From Terriglobia bacterium (GTDB taxonomy: Bacteria > Acidobacteriota > Vicinamibacteria > Vicinamibacterales > CAVVIG01), in NCBI GenBank assembly GCA_020073005.1, contig JAIQFX010000040.1:1-49117 (forward strand): 49,117 nucleotides of DNA, written 5' to 3'. The translations under genes were made by a program, and so were the position numbers. Shown here piece after piece: positions 41,901-49,117 of this stretch. Positions within the stretch are counted from its first letter, which is position 1; every line of letters starts with the position of its first letter. A model generated the notes under the pieces. The model made no database searches and was not told the origin of the DNA. It was given only the letters and a program-made list of their open reading frames with translations.

Positions 41901-44900
41901 CGCGCTGATCGAACTGTCGGCGAAGAATCGCTTCGTCGTCTTCTTGCTCGTCGCGGTCGCGACCGCGGCGGGCGTGTGGTCGATGAAGACGGTGCCGATC
42001 GACGCCATCCCCGACCTGAGCGACACACAAGTGATCGTGTACTCGCGCTGGGACCGCAGCCCGGACATCGTCGAGGACCAGGTCACGTATCCCATCGTGA
42101 CGAAGATGCTCGGCGCGCCGAAGGTGAAGGCGGTCCGCGGCTTCTCCGATTTCGGCTTCTCGTACGTCTACATCGTGTTCGAGGAGGGGACCGACATTTA
42201 CTGGGCGCGCTCTCGCACGCTCGAATACTTGTCGGGCGTGCTGCCGCGCCTGCCGCAGGGCGTGCGCACGGAGTTGGGGCCCGACGCGACCGGTGTGGGG
42301 TGGGTGTTTCAGTACGCGCTCGTCGATACGAGCGGCCGGCAAAGCCTCGCCGAGCTGCGCAGCTATCAGGACTGGTACCTGCAGTACTACCTGAAGTCCG
42401 TGCCGGGCGTCGCCGAAGTGGCGCCGCTCGGCGGCTTCGTGCGGCAGTACCAGGTCCAGGTCGACCCGAATCGGCTGCGCACGTTCAACATTCCGATCGG
42501 GAAGGTGCTCGACGCCGTGCGCGCGGGCAACAACGACGTCGGTGGGCGGCTCGTCGAGATGACCGGCGCCGAGTACATGGTCCGTGGCCGGGGCTACGCG
42601 AAGACGACCGCCGATATCGGGGAGATCGTGCTCGCCCGCAACGCGGATGGCGTCCCGGTGCGCGTCCGCGACGTCGGCGACGTGACCCTCGGTCCCGACT
42701 TGCGTCGCGGGATCGCGGACCTGAATGGCAACGGCGACGTCGTGGCGGGCATCATCGTCATGCGACAGGGCGAGAACGCGCTCACCGTCATCGATCGGGT
42801 GAAGGCCAAGCTCAAGGAGCTCGAGCCCACCCTGCCGCCGGGCGTCAAGGTGGTCACGACGTACGACCGGTCGGACCTGATCCTGCGGTCGATCGAGAAC
42901 CTGAAGCGCACGCTGATCGAAGAGCTGGTGATCGTCTCCGCGATCATTCTGCTGTTCCTGTGGCACGTTCCGAGCGCGATCATTCCCATCATCACGATCC
43001 CGGTGGCGGTGGCGATCGCGTTCATCCCGATGCGGATGATGGGCCTGACGTCCAACATCATGTCGCTCGGCGGCATCGCCATCGCGGTCGGCGCCATGGT
43101 GGACGCGGCGATCGTCGTCGTCGAGCAGACGCACAAGAAGCTCGAGCAGTGGCAACGGACCGGTCGCACAGAGGATTACCACCGGGTCGTCATCGACGCG
43201 GTGAAGGAAGTGGGAGGGCCGAGCTTCTTCGCGCTATTGGTGATCGCGGTGTCGTTCCTCCCGGTGCTGACGCTCGAAGCGCAGGAAGGGCGGCTCTTCA
43301 AGCCCCTGGCGTACACGAAGACCTTCTCCATGATCGTCGCGGCGGTCCTCGCGCTGACGCTAGACCCGGCGATGCGGCTCATGTTCACCCACATGAAGAA
43401 CTACGCGTTCCGGCCCGCCTGGCTGGCGCGCCTCGCCAACGGGGTCCTGGTCGGCACGATTCATTCGGAGGAGACGCACCCGATCAGCCGCGTCCTGATC
43501 TGGGCGTACGAGCCGATCTGCGCGTGGGCGCTGCGCTGGAAGTGGCTCGTGTTGGCCGGCGCCGTCGCGACGGTCGCCGTCACGGTCCCGGTGTTCGAGC
43601 GCCTGGGATCGGAGTTCATGCCGCCGCTCGACGAAGGCACGCTCCTCTACATGCCGTCCACCCTTCCCGGGATCTCCGTCGGCGAAGCGCAGCGGCTGCT
43701 CCAGACCCAGGACACTATCATCAAGCAGTTTCCGGAAGTCGACACGGTGATGGGGAAAGCCGGTCGCGCGGAAACGTCCACGGATCCCGCCCCGTTCTCG
43801 ATGATGGAAACGGTCATCGTCCTGAAGCCGCACGACGAGTGGCGGCACGTCGACACGTGGTACTCCGACTCAGCGCCCGAGTGGTTGAAGCCGGTGCTGC
43901 GGCGCATCACGAGCGATCGTCTGTCGACCGACCAGCTCGTGCAGCAAATGAACGACGCGCTCAAGCTGCCCGGCACCTCCAACGCCTGGACGATGCCGAT
44001 CAAAGCACGCATCGACATGTTGACGACCGGTGTGCGCACACCGGTGGGCATCAAGATCTACGGCGCCAACATCCACGAGATCGAGCGGATTGGCACCGAG
44101 ATCGAGTCGGTCCTGCCGCCGGTCGTCGGCACGCGCAGTGTCTTCGCCGAGCGCACGTCGGGCGGCTACTTCGTCGACTTCGACTGGAAGCGCGACGAGC
44201 TCGCGCGGTACGGCATGTCGATCGACGACGCGCAGATGGTCGTGATGTCGGCGATCGGCGGGGACACGGTGACGACGACGATCGAAGGCCGCGAGCGGTA
44301 CGCCGTCAACGTGCGGTACTTCCGCGACTATCGCAGCGACCTCGACCGGCTCCGGCGCGTCATGGTACCGGCGATGGATGGCCGGATGCAGATCCCGGTG
44401 AGTCAACTGGCGACCGTGAAGCTGGTCAGCGGTCCGGCGATGCTGCGCGATGAAAACGGCCTACTGGCCGGGTATGTCTACGTCGACGTCGCCGGCCGTG
44501 ACATCGGCGGCTACGTCACCGACGCAAAGCGCGTGATCGCGGAGCACGTCACGCTGCCGCCTGGCTACTCGCTGTCGTGGAGCGGGCAGTACGAGGCGAT
44601 GGAGCGTGTCAAGGAGCGGATGAAGCTCGTGCTACCGGTGACGGGGTTCTTGGTGCTCATGTTGCTCTACATGAATACGCGGTCGCTGGCGAAGACGCTG
44701 CTCTATCTCGACATCGCGTATGAGGACGCCCGCCGCGAAGGACGCCTGCGATCGGCCGGCGACCTCCGTAACGCCATCATGCACGGCGCGGTGAAGAGGA
44801 TTCGTCCGAAGTTCATGACCGTGGCCGTGATGTTCATGGGCCTCGTGCCCATCATGTGGTCCGCGGGTGTGGGCGCGGATGTGATGAAGCGCATCGCAGC

Positions 44901-45045
44901 GCCCATGATCGGCGGCATCTTCACCTCGTTCGTCCTGGAACTCGTGGTCTATCCGGCCATCTACGAAATCTGGAAGTGGCACTTCGGGCTCAAGCGTGAG
45001 CTGGCGCTCGCGCCGTCGTCCCCAACGCAAGGAGCGCTGTCGTGA
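41893..45045 (+). CDS. Heavy-metal RND pump (CusA-like) with an internal deletion
   Basis: 1050 residues of the HME-RND family: VDAIPDLSDTQVIVYSRW, DFGFSYVYIVFEEGTDIYWA and the TM4 motif GGIAIAVGAMVDAAIV with proton-relay Asp404. After TM8 (LVLPVTGFLVLMLLYMNT) the chain goes straight from NTRSLAKT to LLYLDIAYEDARREG at residues 935/936. About 45-50 residues that usually form TM9 and most of TM10, with the conserved DAETGVFM acidic site, are missing, in frame. TM11 and TM12 follow normally. The protein would thus have ten membrane spans. Function is likely lost or changed. Confidence 0.9.
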   Translation: MINALIELSAKNRFVVFLLVAVATAAGVWSMKTVPIDAIPDLSDTQVIVYSRWDRSPDIVEDQVTYPIVTKMLGAPKVKAVRGFSDFGFSYVYIVFEEGTDIYWARSRTLEYLSGVLPRLPQGVRTELGPDATGVGWVFQYALVDTSGRQSLAELRSYQDWYLQYYLKSVPGVAEVAPLGGFVRQYQVQVDPNRLRTFNIPIGKVLDAVRAGNNDVGGRLVEMTGAEYMVRGRGYAKTTADIGEIVLARNADGVPVRVRDVGDVTLGPDLRRGIADLNGNGDVVAGIIVMRQGENALTVIDRVKAKLKELEPTLPPGVKVVTTYDRSDLILRSIENLKRTLIEELVIVSAIILLFLWHVPSAIIPIITIPVAVAIAFIPMRMMGLTSNIMSLGGIAIAVGAMVDAAIVVVEQTHKKLEQWQRTGRTEDYHRVVIDAVKEVGGPSFFALLVIAVSFLPVLTLEAQEGRLFKPLAYTKTFSMIVAAVLALTLDPAMRLMFTHMKNYAFRPAWLARLANGVLVGTIHSEETHPISRVLIWAYEPICAWALRWKWLVLAGAVATVAVTVPVFERLGSEFMPPLDEGTLLYMPSTLPGISVGEAQRLLQTQDTIIKQFPEVDTVMGKAGRAETSTDPAPFSMMETVIVLKPHDEWRHVDTWYSDSAPEWLKPVLRRITSDRLSTDQLVQQMNDALKLPGTSNAWTMPIKARIDMLTTGVRTPVGIKIYGANIHEIERIGTEIESVLPPVVGTRSVFAERTSGGYFVDFDWKRDELARYGMSIDDAQMVVMSAIGGDTVTTTIEGRERYAVNVRYFRDYRSDLDRLRRVMVPAMDGRMQIPVSQLATVKLVSGPAMLRDENGLLAGYVYVDVAGRDIGGYVTDAKRVIAEHVTLPPGYSLSWSGQYEAMERVKERMKLVLPVTGFLVLMLLYMNTRSLAKTLLYLDIAYEDARREGRLRSAGDLRNAIMHGAVKRIRPKFMTVAVMFMGLVPIMWSAGVGADVMKRIAAPMIGGIFTSFVLELVVYPAIYEIWKWHFGLKRELALAPSSPTQGALS

Positions 45046-45098
45046 GAGTCACCGCGTCGCTCATTCTGATGACGGCGACGTACGTCTGTGACTATTGA
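45042..45098 (+). pseudogene. Stub of a following gene in the efflux operon
   Basis: A GTG overlapping the cusA stop (GTGA) opens an 18-codon frame RVTASLILMTATYVCDY then TGA. It looks like the start of a signal peptide whose rest has been lost. Small metal-chaperone genes are common at this place in cus operons. The next 58 bases show nothing recognisable before the GGAGG of the following gene. Confidence 0.45.
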
Positions 45099-45156
45099 CG
45101 ACGTGTGGGTGGACCTGAGCCAACGTTGTGTCGCGGCCCTGAGGGGGAGGCACATC

Positions 45157-45591
45157 ATGTCTGAAAGCAACAACGGCGACGCAGAGCGTGCGGCAGCCGC
45201 CGGGGCGCTCGCGCGGGCGGACAGCTCGTGCACCTTCGGCCCGAGTTTCTTCCTCGGTCAGCTTGGAGGATTCGTGCGCGACCACTGTCCTACTCCAGAC
45301 GAGCACCTGCCGATGGTCCAGATTCTCCTCGCCGATGGCCGGACGCTCGACCTGTGCCATATCATCGGCGTGTCGCCCCGCTGGGTCATGTTGGCTGTCG
45401 GTGACGCCACCGGCCGGCAGGGCGAGATGGCGATCGAGCTCGTGCCGTTCGAGATGATCCACGGTGTCCGCATTCGTACTCGGCACGATGAAGGCAGCAC
45501 GGTCGGCTTTGCCCAGCATCACGCCCCGTCGGTGATTGCGGCAGAGACGCTGCTGGGGGCGGCGATGAGGCCGGCCCACGAACGCGCCTGA
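45157..45591 (+). CDS. Protein of unknown function
   Basis: 144 residues from ATG 45157, which has a strong GGGGGAGG six bases ahead. Not recognised. The N-terminus is Ala-rich and charged; the centre (MVQILLADGRTLDLCHIIGVSPRW, MLAVGD, EMAIELVPFEMIHGVRI) looks like a small beta-barrel or PilZ/Sm-like domain. No signal peptide. It is placed directly after the broken end of the efflux operon and before a nuclease-like gene, so it may be part of a transferred piece with that gene. Confidence 0.65.
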   Translation: MSESNNGDAERAAAAGALARADSSCTFGPSFFLGQLGGFVRDHCPTPDEHLPMVQILLADGRTLDLCHIIGVSPRWVMLAVGDATGRQGEMAIELVPFEMIHGVRIRTRHDEGSTVGFAQHHAPSVIAAETLLGAAMRPAHERA

Positions 45592-45718
45592 CAGGACGGC
45601 CAGGACAGTGCCCAATCGCGTGGGTGCATGCCGTGCAGGATGAGGGTCCGTCTGTTTGTCCGAAACGTCACCGGCCGCATAGACTGCTGACCACGCTGCT
45701 CAATGCTTGGAGGCATCG

Positions 45719-46975
45719 TTGACGGATCCGTCCGTGCGAACGCTGATCGAACGATGGCGCGATGATCCGGGCGGCACGTACCGCACGTGGTTCCTGTGGG
45801 AGGAGCGTCTCAAGAACTTCCGGTCGATTCGACGGGGGCTGTCCCAAGTTGTCGACGAGATCGACAAGGGTTCATTCGGAAACGTGTACAAGGGCTCGTC
45901 GCTCGAAACTGTCGTTGGCTCGATCGCCGAGCAACGACAGATCTTCAAGGGCGCGGACCACGCGTTTCTCTGGAAGCCGAAACTTCGTATCCCTGATATC
46001 TACGAGTCACCGGAGAACCAGCGGGCATTCGGGGCGTTTCTGAACACGTGCTGCTGTTGCTCGCGCGAAGACGACATTCTTCGCGCGATCCGCGACCTGG
46101 ATGCCCGCCAGATCAAGGGCCTCGGGCCGGCGGCTGCGAACTTGCTCTATTTCCTGCACCCGACGCTCGTGCCGCCGTTCAACACCGCCATCGTGAAGGG
46201 CTACAACGCGCTGACCGGCGCGAACGTCAAACTCGGACGCTGGTCCGACTACCTGGCGATGCGGGAAGGCGTGATGCGGCTCAACGCCACGTATCGGGAA
46301 CTCTTGTCAAACGATCTCGGTGCGGTCGGAGGCCTGCTGTTCGACATCGGGTCGGGTCGATATCCGCCGCCGCCTAACGGCGACGATGCCGCTCGTGCAT
46401 CATGGGAGGCCGATCTCGCGCGCGTGCGTGAGGAGGCAGCGAGTCGACCGGCCGATCGGAATGCGGATCGGACGCACACCGAGATTCAGGCGTGGCTGCG
46501 CGATCTCGGCAGCGCATTCGGCTTTTCCGTGCACGTCGCGGCAAACGACCGCGGCCGGCCGTTCGGCGACGGACGCCTTGGCGATGGCTGTCTCGACGAA
46601 CTGCCGCTGGCGCTGGCGCAAGGTCCCGGAGGCGAGGCGATTCGGCTGATCGACGTCTTGTGGCTCGATGCCGCGGGCACGGTGACGGCTGCGTTCGAGG
46701 TTGAGCATTCGACGTCGATTTACTCGGGCATCGTGCGGCTGTTGGATCTGGCGCTGGGCGGTGGCGCGCGTGCGACCCGCGAGCTGTTTCTCGTCGCTCC
46801 TGACGATCGCGAGGACCAGGTCCGCGCCCAAGTCAGACGGCCCGCGTTCCAACACGTCGCCGATCTGCAGGTCCGATTCCTTCCTTACAGTGCGCTCGAG
46901 CAGCATCGCGACGCGATGGCACGATTCGGCCAAGGTCTGAAGGCGGTCCATGCGGTGGCAAGAACGATTACGTAA
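45719..46975 (+). CDS. Putative DNA-binding/nuclease-like protein
   Basis: 418 residues from TTG 45719, chosen because GGAGG (45709-45713) is five bases before it. The first third is helical; [18 protein letters not shown], then [22 protein letters not shown], resembles a helix-hairpin-helix domain of DNA glycosylase/endonuclease type. The C-terminal third has RLIDVLWLD...[23 protein letters not shown], with an Asp and ExE spacing similar to PD-(D/E)xK restriction enzymes. A CCCC run ([10 protein letters not shown]) lies near residue 110. Neither part is assigned to a named family with confidence. A stand-alone restriction-like defence role is one possibility. Confidence 0.6.
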   Translation: MTDPSVRTLIERWRDDPGGTYRTWFLWEERLKNFRSIRRGLSQVVDEIDKGSFGNVYKGSSLETVVGSIAEQRQIFKGADHAFLWKPKLRIPDIYESPENQRAFGAFLNTCCCCSREDDILRAIRDLDARQIKGLGPAAANLLYFLHPTLVPPFNTAIVKGYNALTGANVKLGRWSDYLAMREGVMRLNATYRELLSNDLGAVGGLLFDIGSGRYPPPPNGDDAARASWEADLARVREEAASRPADRNADRTHTEIQAWLRDLGSAFGFSVHVAANDRGRPFGDGRLGDGCLDELPLALAQGPGGEAIRLIDVLWLDAAGTVTAAFEVEHSTSIYSGIVRLLDLALGGGARATRELFLVAPDDREDQVRAQVRRPAFQHVADLQVRFLPYSALEQHRDAMARFGQGLKAVHAVARTIT

Positions 46976-46988
46976 CCAGCGGCGTGCG

Positions 46989-47447
46989 TCACTTCACCAT
47001 CACCGACCAGCTGACCGGCACGGACTCCGGCGCGTAGCAGACCTTGTCGTCGCACGCCTGGAAGCTGAGCGTGCCCGCCACGGTGACGGTCGACCCGACG
47101 GCGACCGACTTGCCGAGCGTGACGTCCTGCGTGATGCGGAACGGCTTCTGGAACACCGGCACGTGCTCGTTCAGCGGCTCGAAGAACATGTCCTCGGATT
47201 TCGGGAACGTCGCCCGGCCGGCCTTCACGTCCGGCCGCGCATCCAGTTTCAGCGCGACGGCGATGTAGTCCTTCGCGCCCGGCGCATACACATGGATGCC
47301 GGGCTTCGGCACGATGTCGACAAACAGCGAGACCTTCGCGCCAGCCTTGCCGGCGACGTCGGCGGGCGACGCGGTAACGGTGGCGTGACGATTGGCCGGA
47401 GCCGGCGTGAGCTGGGCGAGAACAGCCGCAACAAGTGCGATACGCAT
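46989..47447 (-). CDS. DsbD alpha-domain-like periplasmic protein
   Basis: 152 residues from ATG 47447 (a longer start at 47456 overlaps a TAGAAT box). Signal peptide RIALVAAVLAQLTPAPA. The immunoglobulin-like N-terminal domain of DsbD is suggested by IHVYAPGAKDY, FPKSEDMFFEPLNEHVPVF and the Cys pair in FQACDDKVCYAP near the C-terminus. Stand-alone alpha domains of this kind take part in periplasmic thiol transfer. The beta and gamma domains are absent here. Convergent with the nuclease-like gene. Confidence 0.85.
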   Translation of the reverse strand: MRIALVAAVLAQLTPAPANRHATVTASPADVAGKAGAKVSLFVDIVPKPGIHVYAPGAKDYIAVALKLDARPDVKAGRATFPKSEDMFFEPLNEHVPVFQKPFRITQDVTLGKSVAVGSTVTVAGTLSFQACDDKVCYAPESVPVSWSVMVK

Positions 47448-47454
47448 GAGCCAC

Positions 47455-47460
47455 ATTCTA
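47455..47460 (-). promoter_or_regulatory. TAGAAT -10-like box of the DsbD-like gene
   Basis: Minus-strand TAGAAT, ending seven bases before ATG 47447, with no RBS. Confidence 0.45.
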
Positions 47461-47465
47461 TAGAG

Positions 47466-47531
47466 GCTGGGGACTGGGGACTAGGGGCTGGAAGAACAAT
47501 CCCCAGCCTCCGGCCTCCAGCCTCTGGCCCC
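47466..47531. repeat. GGCTGGGGACTGG inverted repeat
   Basis: GGCTGGGGACTGGGGACTAG on one side and the complement-type CCCCAGCCTCC...CCTCTGGCCCC on the other fill the gap between divergent starts of the DsbD-like and regulator genes. Confidence 0.75.
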
Positions 47532-47535
47532 GGAA

Positions 47536-47541
47536 TAGAAT
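47536..47541 (+). promoter_or_regulatory. TAGAAT -10-like box of the response regulator gene
   Basis: TAGAAT ends ten bases before ATG 47552. Confidence 0.4.
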
Positions 47542-47551
47542 GGTTCTGCCA

Positions 47552-48256
47552 ATGCCGACGCGCATCCTGATCGTCGAGGACGATCCGGACATCGCCCACC
47601 TCGTGGTTCGCTATCTCGAAAAGGCCGGTTTTGCGACCGAGCACGTCGCGTCGGGACGCGAGGGGCTGCAGGCCATCGCCGCCCGCCCGCCCGATCTGCT
47701 CGTGCTGGATCTGATGCTGCCCCAGGTGGACGGCCTCGAAGTCTGCCGGCGTCTCCGCGCGAACGACGCGACCGCGGGCATTCCGATCATCATGCTCACC
47801 GCCCGCGCCGAGGAGTCCGAGAAGATCGTCGGCCTCGAGATCGGCGCCGACGATTACCTCGCGAAGCCGTTCAGCCCGAACGAGCTCGTCGCGCGGGTGC
47901 GCGCCCTGCTCCGCCGCGCGCAGCGCGGCACGCCGGCGACCAAGACGCTGACGTACGGCCCCATCACGCTCGACAGCGAGCGCCACGTCGTGTCGCTCGC
48001 GGGACAGCCCGTCACGCTGACGGCGAAGGAATTCCTGCTGCTCGAGTACCTGCTGAAGCACCGCGGCCGCGTGCTCTCGCGCGACCTGCTGCTCACCGAC
48101 GTCTGGGGCTATCGCTACACCGGCGGCACGCGCACGGTCGACGTCCACGTCCGGCGCCTGCGCGAGAAGCTGCCGGTGCTCACCGAAGCGCTCGTCACCG
48201 TGAAGCAGTTCGGCTACAAGCTCGCGGACCTTCCGGCATCGCGGACCGCGTCATGA
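47552..48256 (+). CDS. OmpR/PhoB-family response regulator
   Basis: 234 residues from ATG 47552. Receiver domain with acidic pocket VEDD (9-11), phosphorylated Asp53 in VLDLMLP, and Lys105 in YLAKPFSP; the C-terminal winged helix is GPITLDSERHVVSLAG, TAKEFLLLEYLL and GTRTVDVHVRRLREKL. It is a DNA-binding regulator activated by its partner kinase. The histidine kinase gene overlaps its stop (ATGA). PhoB-like similarity is strongest (RPDLLVLDLMLP and the HVRRLR helix), but no phosphate genes are near. Confidence 0.95.
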   Translation: MPTRILIVEDDPDIAHLVVRYLEKAGFATEHVASGREGLQAIAARPPDLLVLDLMLPQVDGLEVCRRLRANDATAGIPIIMLTARAEESEKIVGLEIGADDYLAKPFSPNELVARVRALLRRAQRGTPATKTLTYGPITLDSERHVVSLAGQPVTLTAKEFLLLEYLLKHRGRVLSRDLLLTDVWGYRYTGGTRTVDVHVRRLREKLPVLTEALVTVKQFGYKLADLPASRTAS

Positions 48257-49117
48257 CGCCGGGCGCGGGTCGATCGACGTTTCAGCTCAAGTTCTTCTTC
48301 GCCGCGATTTCGGCGGCGATCATCGCCCTCGCCGTCGCCGGCGCGCTGTTCGCCACATCGATGCGCCGTCAAATGGACCAGCGCATCGAGGACACACTCG
48401 TCGTCGAGGCGCGACTGGCGGCGGATCTCCTTGCCGCGTCGACGGCGCAGACGACGGTGCCCGCGCTCGACGCCGAAGCGGACCGCATCGGCGAGCTGAT
48501 TGGCGCGCGCGTCACGCTCATCGCGGCCGACGGGAGGGTCGTCGGCGATTCGTTCGAGACGCTCGACGGCGTCGCGGCGATGGAGAATCACGGCCGCCGG
48601 CCGGAGGTGGTCGAAGCGGGCGCGACGGGGCTCGGACGATCGCGGCGCTTCAGCGACACCATCAAGCTGGACATGGAGTACGTCGCCGTGCCCGCGCGGC
48701 ATCCCGCCGTCGCGTTCGTGCGCGTCGCGCTGCCACTGACCAACGTGCGGCATCAGCTCCAGACCGTGCTCACGGCGACGCTGACCGCGCTCGGCCTGGC
48801 GCTCGTGGGCGGCGCGATCATCGCGTGGGTGTTCTCGGCCCGCATCGGGCAGCGCGTGCGGCTCATCGCGGGCGTCGCGGAGCGGTATCAGCGCGGCGAT
48901 CTCACGCCGCCGCGGCTCGGCTTCGGCGACGACGAGCTGGGCACGGTCGCGCGGGCCCTGGACGCGTCGGTGCAGGAAGTGGGCCGCCGGCTCGAGGAAC
49001 AAGCGCGCGATCGCACGCGGATGGAAGCGATCCTCGCCGGGATGGTCGAAGGCGTGATTGTCGTCGACGCGCAGGGCCGGCTGCAGCTCGTCAACGACGC
49101 CGCGCGCCACATGTTGA
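48253..49117 (+). CDS. Sensor histidine kinase, N-terminal part
   Basis: 288 codons from ATG 48253 to the window edge. TM1 (FFFAAISAAIIALAVAGAL), a periplasmic sensor domain of about 125 residues, TM2 (LTALGLALVGGAIIAWVF), a HAMP domain (GQRVRLIAGVAERYQRGDL, GFGDDELGTVARALDAS) and the beginning of a PAS domain (ILAGMVEGVIVVDAQGRL). The catalytic His and ATPase parts lie beyond the edge. It senses an envelope signal and phosphorylates the regulator at 47552-48256; PhoR-like in layout. Confidence 0.9.
   Translation, partial: MTPGAGRSTFQLKFFFAAISAAIIALAVAGALFATSMRRQMDQRIEDTLVVEARLAADLLAASTAQTTVPALDAEADRIGELIGARVTLIAADGRVVGDSFETLDGVAAMENHGRRPEVVEAGATGLGRSRRFSDTIKLDMEYVAVPARHPAVAFVRVALPLTNVRHQLQTVLTATLTALGLALVGGAIIAWVFSARIGQRVRLIAGVAERYQRGDLTPPRLGFGDDELGTVARALDASVQEVGRRLEEQARDRTRMEAILAGMVEGVIVVDAQGRLQLVNDAARHML

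Noticed and set aside
41976-44453. 825-codon frame overlapping cusA
   Set aside because: Arg/Asp/His-rich noise in a shifted frame of a recognisable RND pump.

Overview
The window is a GC-rich (roughly two thirds G+C by eye), gene-dense stretch of a diderm bacterial chromosome, most likely an Acidobacteriota of the Vicinamibacteria type. That assignment is inference. It rests on carboxypeptidase-regulatory-like TonB receptors, a PQQ dehydrogenase, an MsrPQ pair, a Glu/Pro-poor high-Arg codon style, and above all on many short hairpin repeats that translate as VRLKPD, SGFSRT or LKGSRY when they fall in genes.

Layout. 1-0.3 kb: start of a secreted protein and initiator tRNA-fMet. 0.36-3.9 kb: metallo-beta-lactamase-fold hydrolase with a broken signal peptide, threonine/serine dehydratase, secreted 5'-nucleotidase. 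3.9-4.8 kb: a head-to-tail join of a kinase fragment and an MpaB-like fragment. 4.9-8.1 kb: TIGR04282/TIGR04283-type sugar enzymes around msrQ-msrP. 8.1-9.5 kb: M20 peptidase whose start codon overlaps the divergent neighbour's. 9.5-12.2 kb: overlapping operon of a SET-domain protein, YqiA-like hydrolase and SpoIID/metallopeptidase-like protein. 12.2-12.9 kb: a RAYT transposase boxed in by its REP sequences. 13-16.2 kb: GMC dehydrogenase pair and a radical SAM enzyme. 16.3-22.8 kb: PQQ dehydrogenase plus two tandem TonB receptors. 22.9-28 kb: amidohydrolase, small unknown protein, RluA-type pseudouridine synthase, cupredoxin lipoprotein, GT39-like membrane protein, secreted unknown protein.

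28-34.6 kb: a mutagenic translesion cassette, imuA-imuB-dinB-like-dnaE2, on the minus strand. Its three polymerase-linked genes carry repeated in-frame insertions of the genome's hairpin elements, one of which brings in a zinc-ribbon-like module. A TTTC-N7-GTTC direct repeat just before imuA is a possible SOS operator. 34.7-38.6 kb: MFS exporter, polysaccharide deacetylase, crcB/DUF190 fluoride export pair divergent from a UreH/NicO metal transporter. 38.7-45.1 kb: a heavy-metal efflux operon (Cys-rich small protein, CusC, CusB, CusA); CusA lacks two membrane segments. 45.1-47 kb: two genes without assigned function, the second combining a helix-hairpin-helix-like part and a nuclease-like end. 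47-49.1 kb: DsbD-alpha-like protein and a PhoB/PhoR-type two-component system that runs off the edge.

The most interesting theme is the repeat system: a single-copy RAYT with REPs that carry the classical GTAG head, spread not only between genes but into coding sequences, where they supply stop codons, signal-peptide linkers and insert loops. Several genes also have a TATAAT/TAGAAT-like box 5-10 bases before the start codon, which suggests leaderless transcripts.
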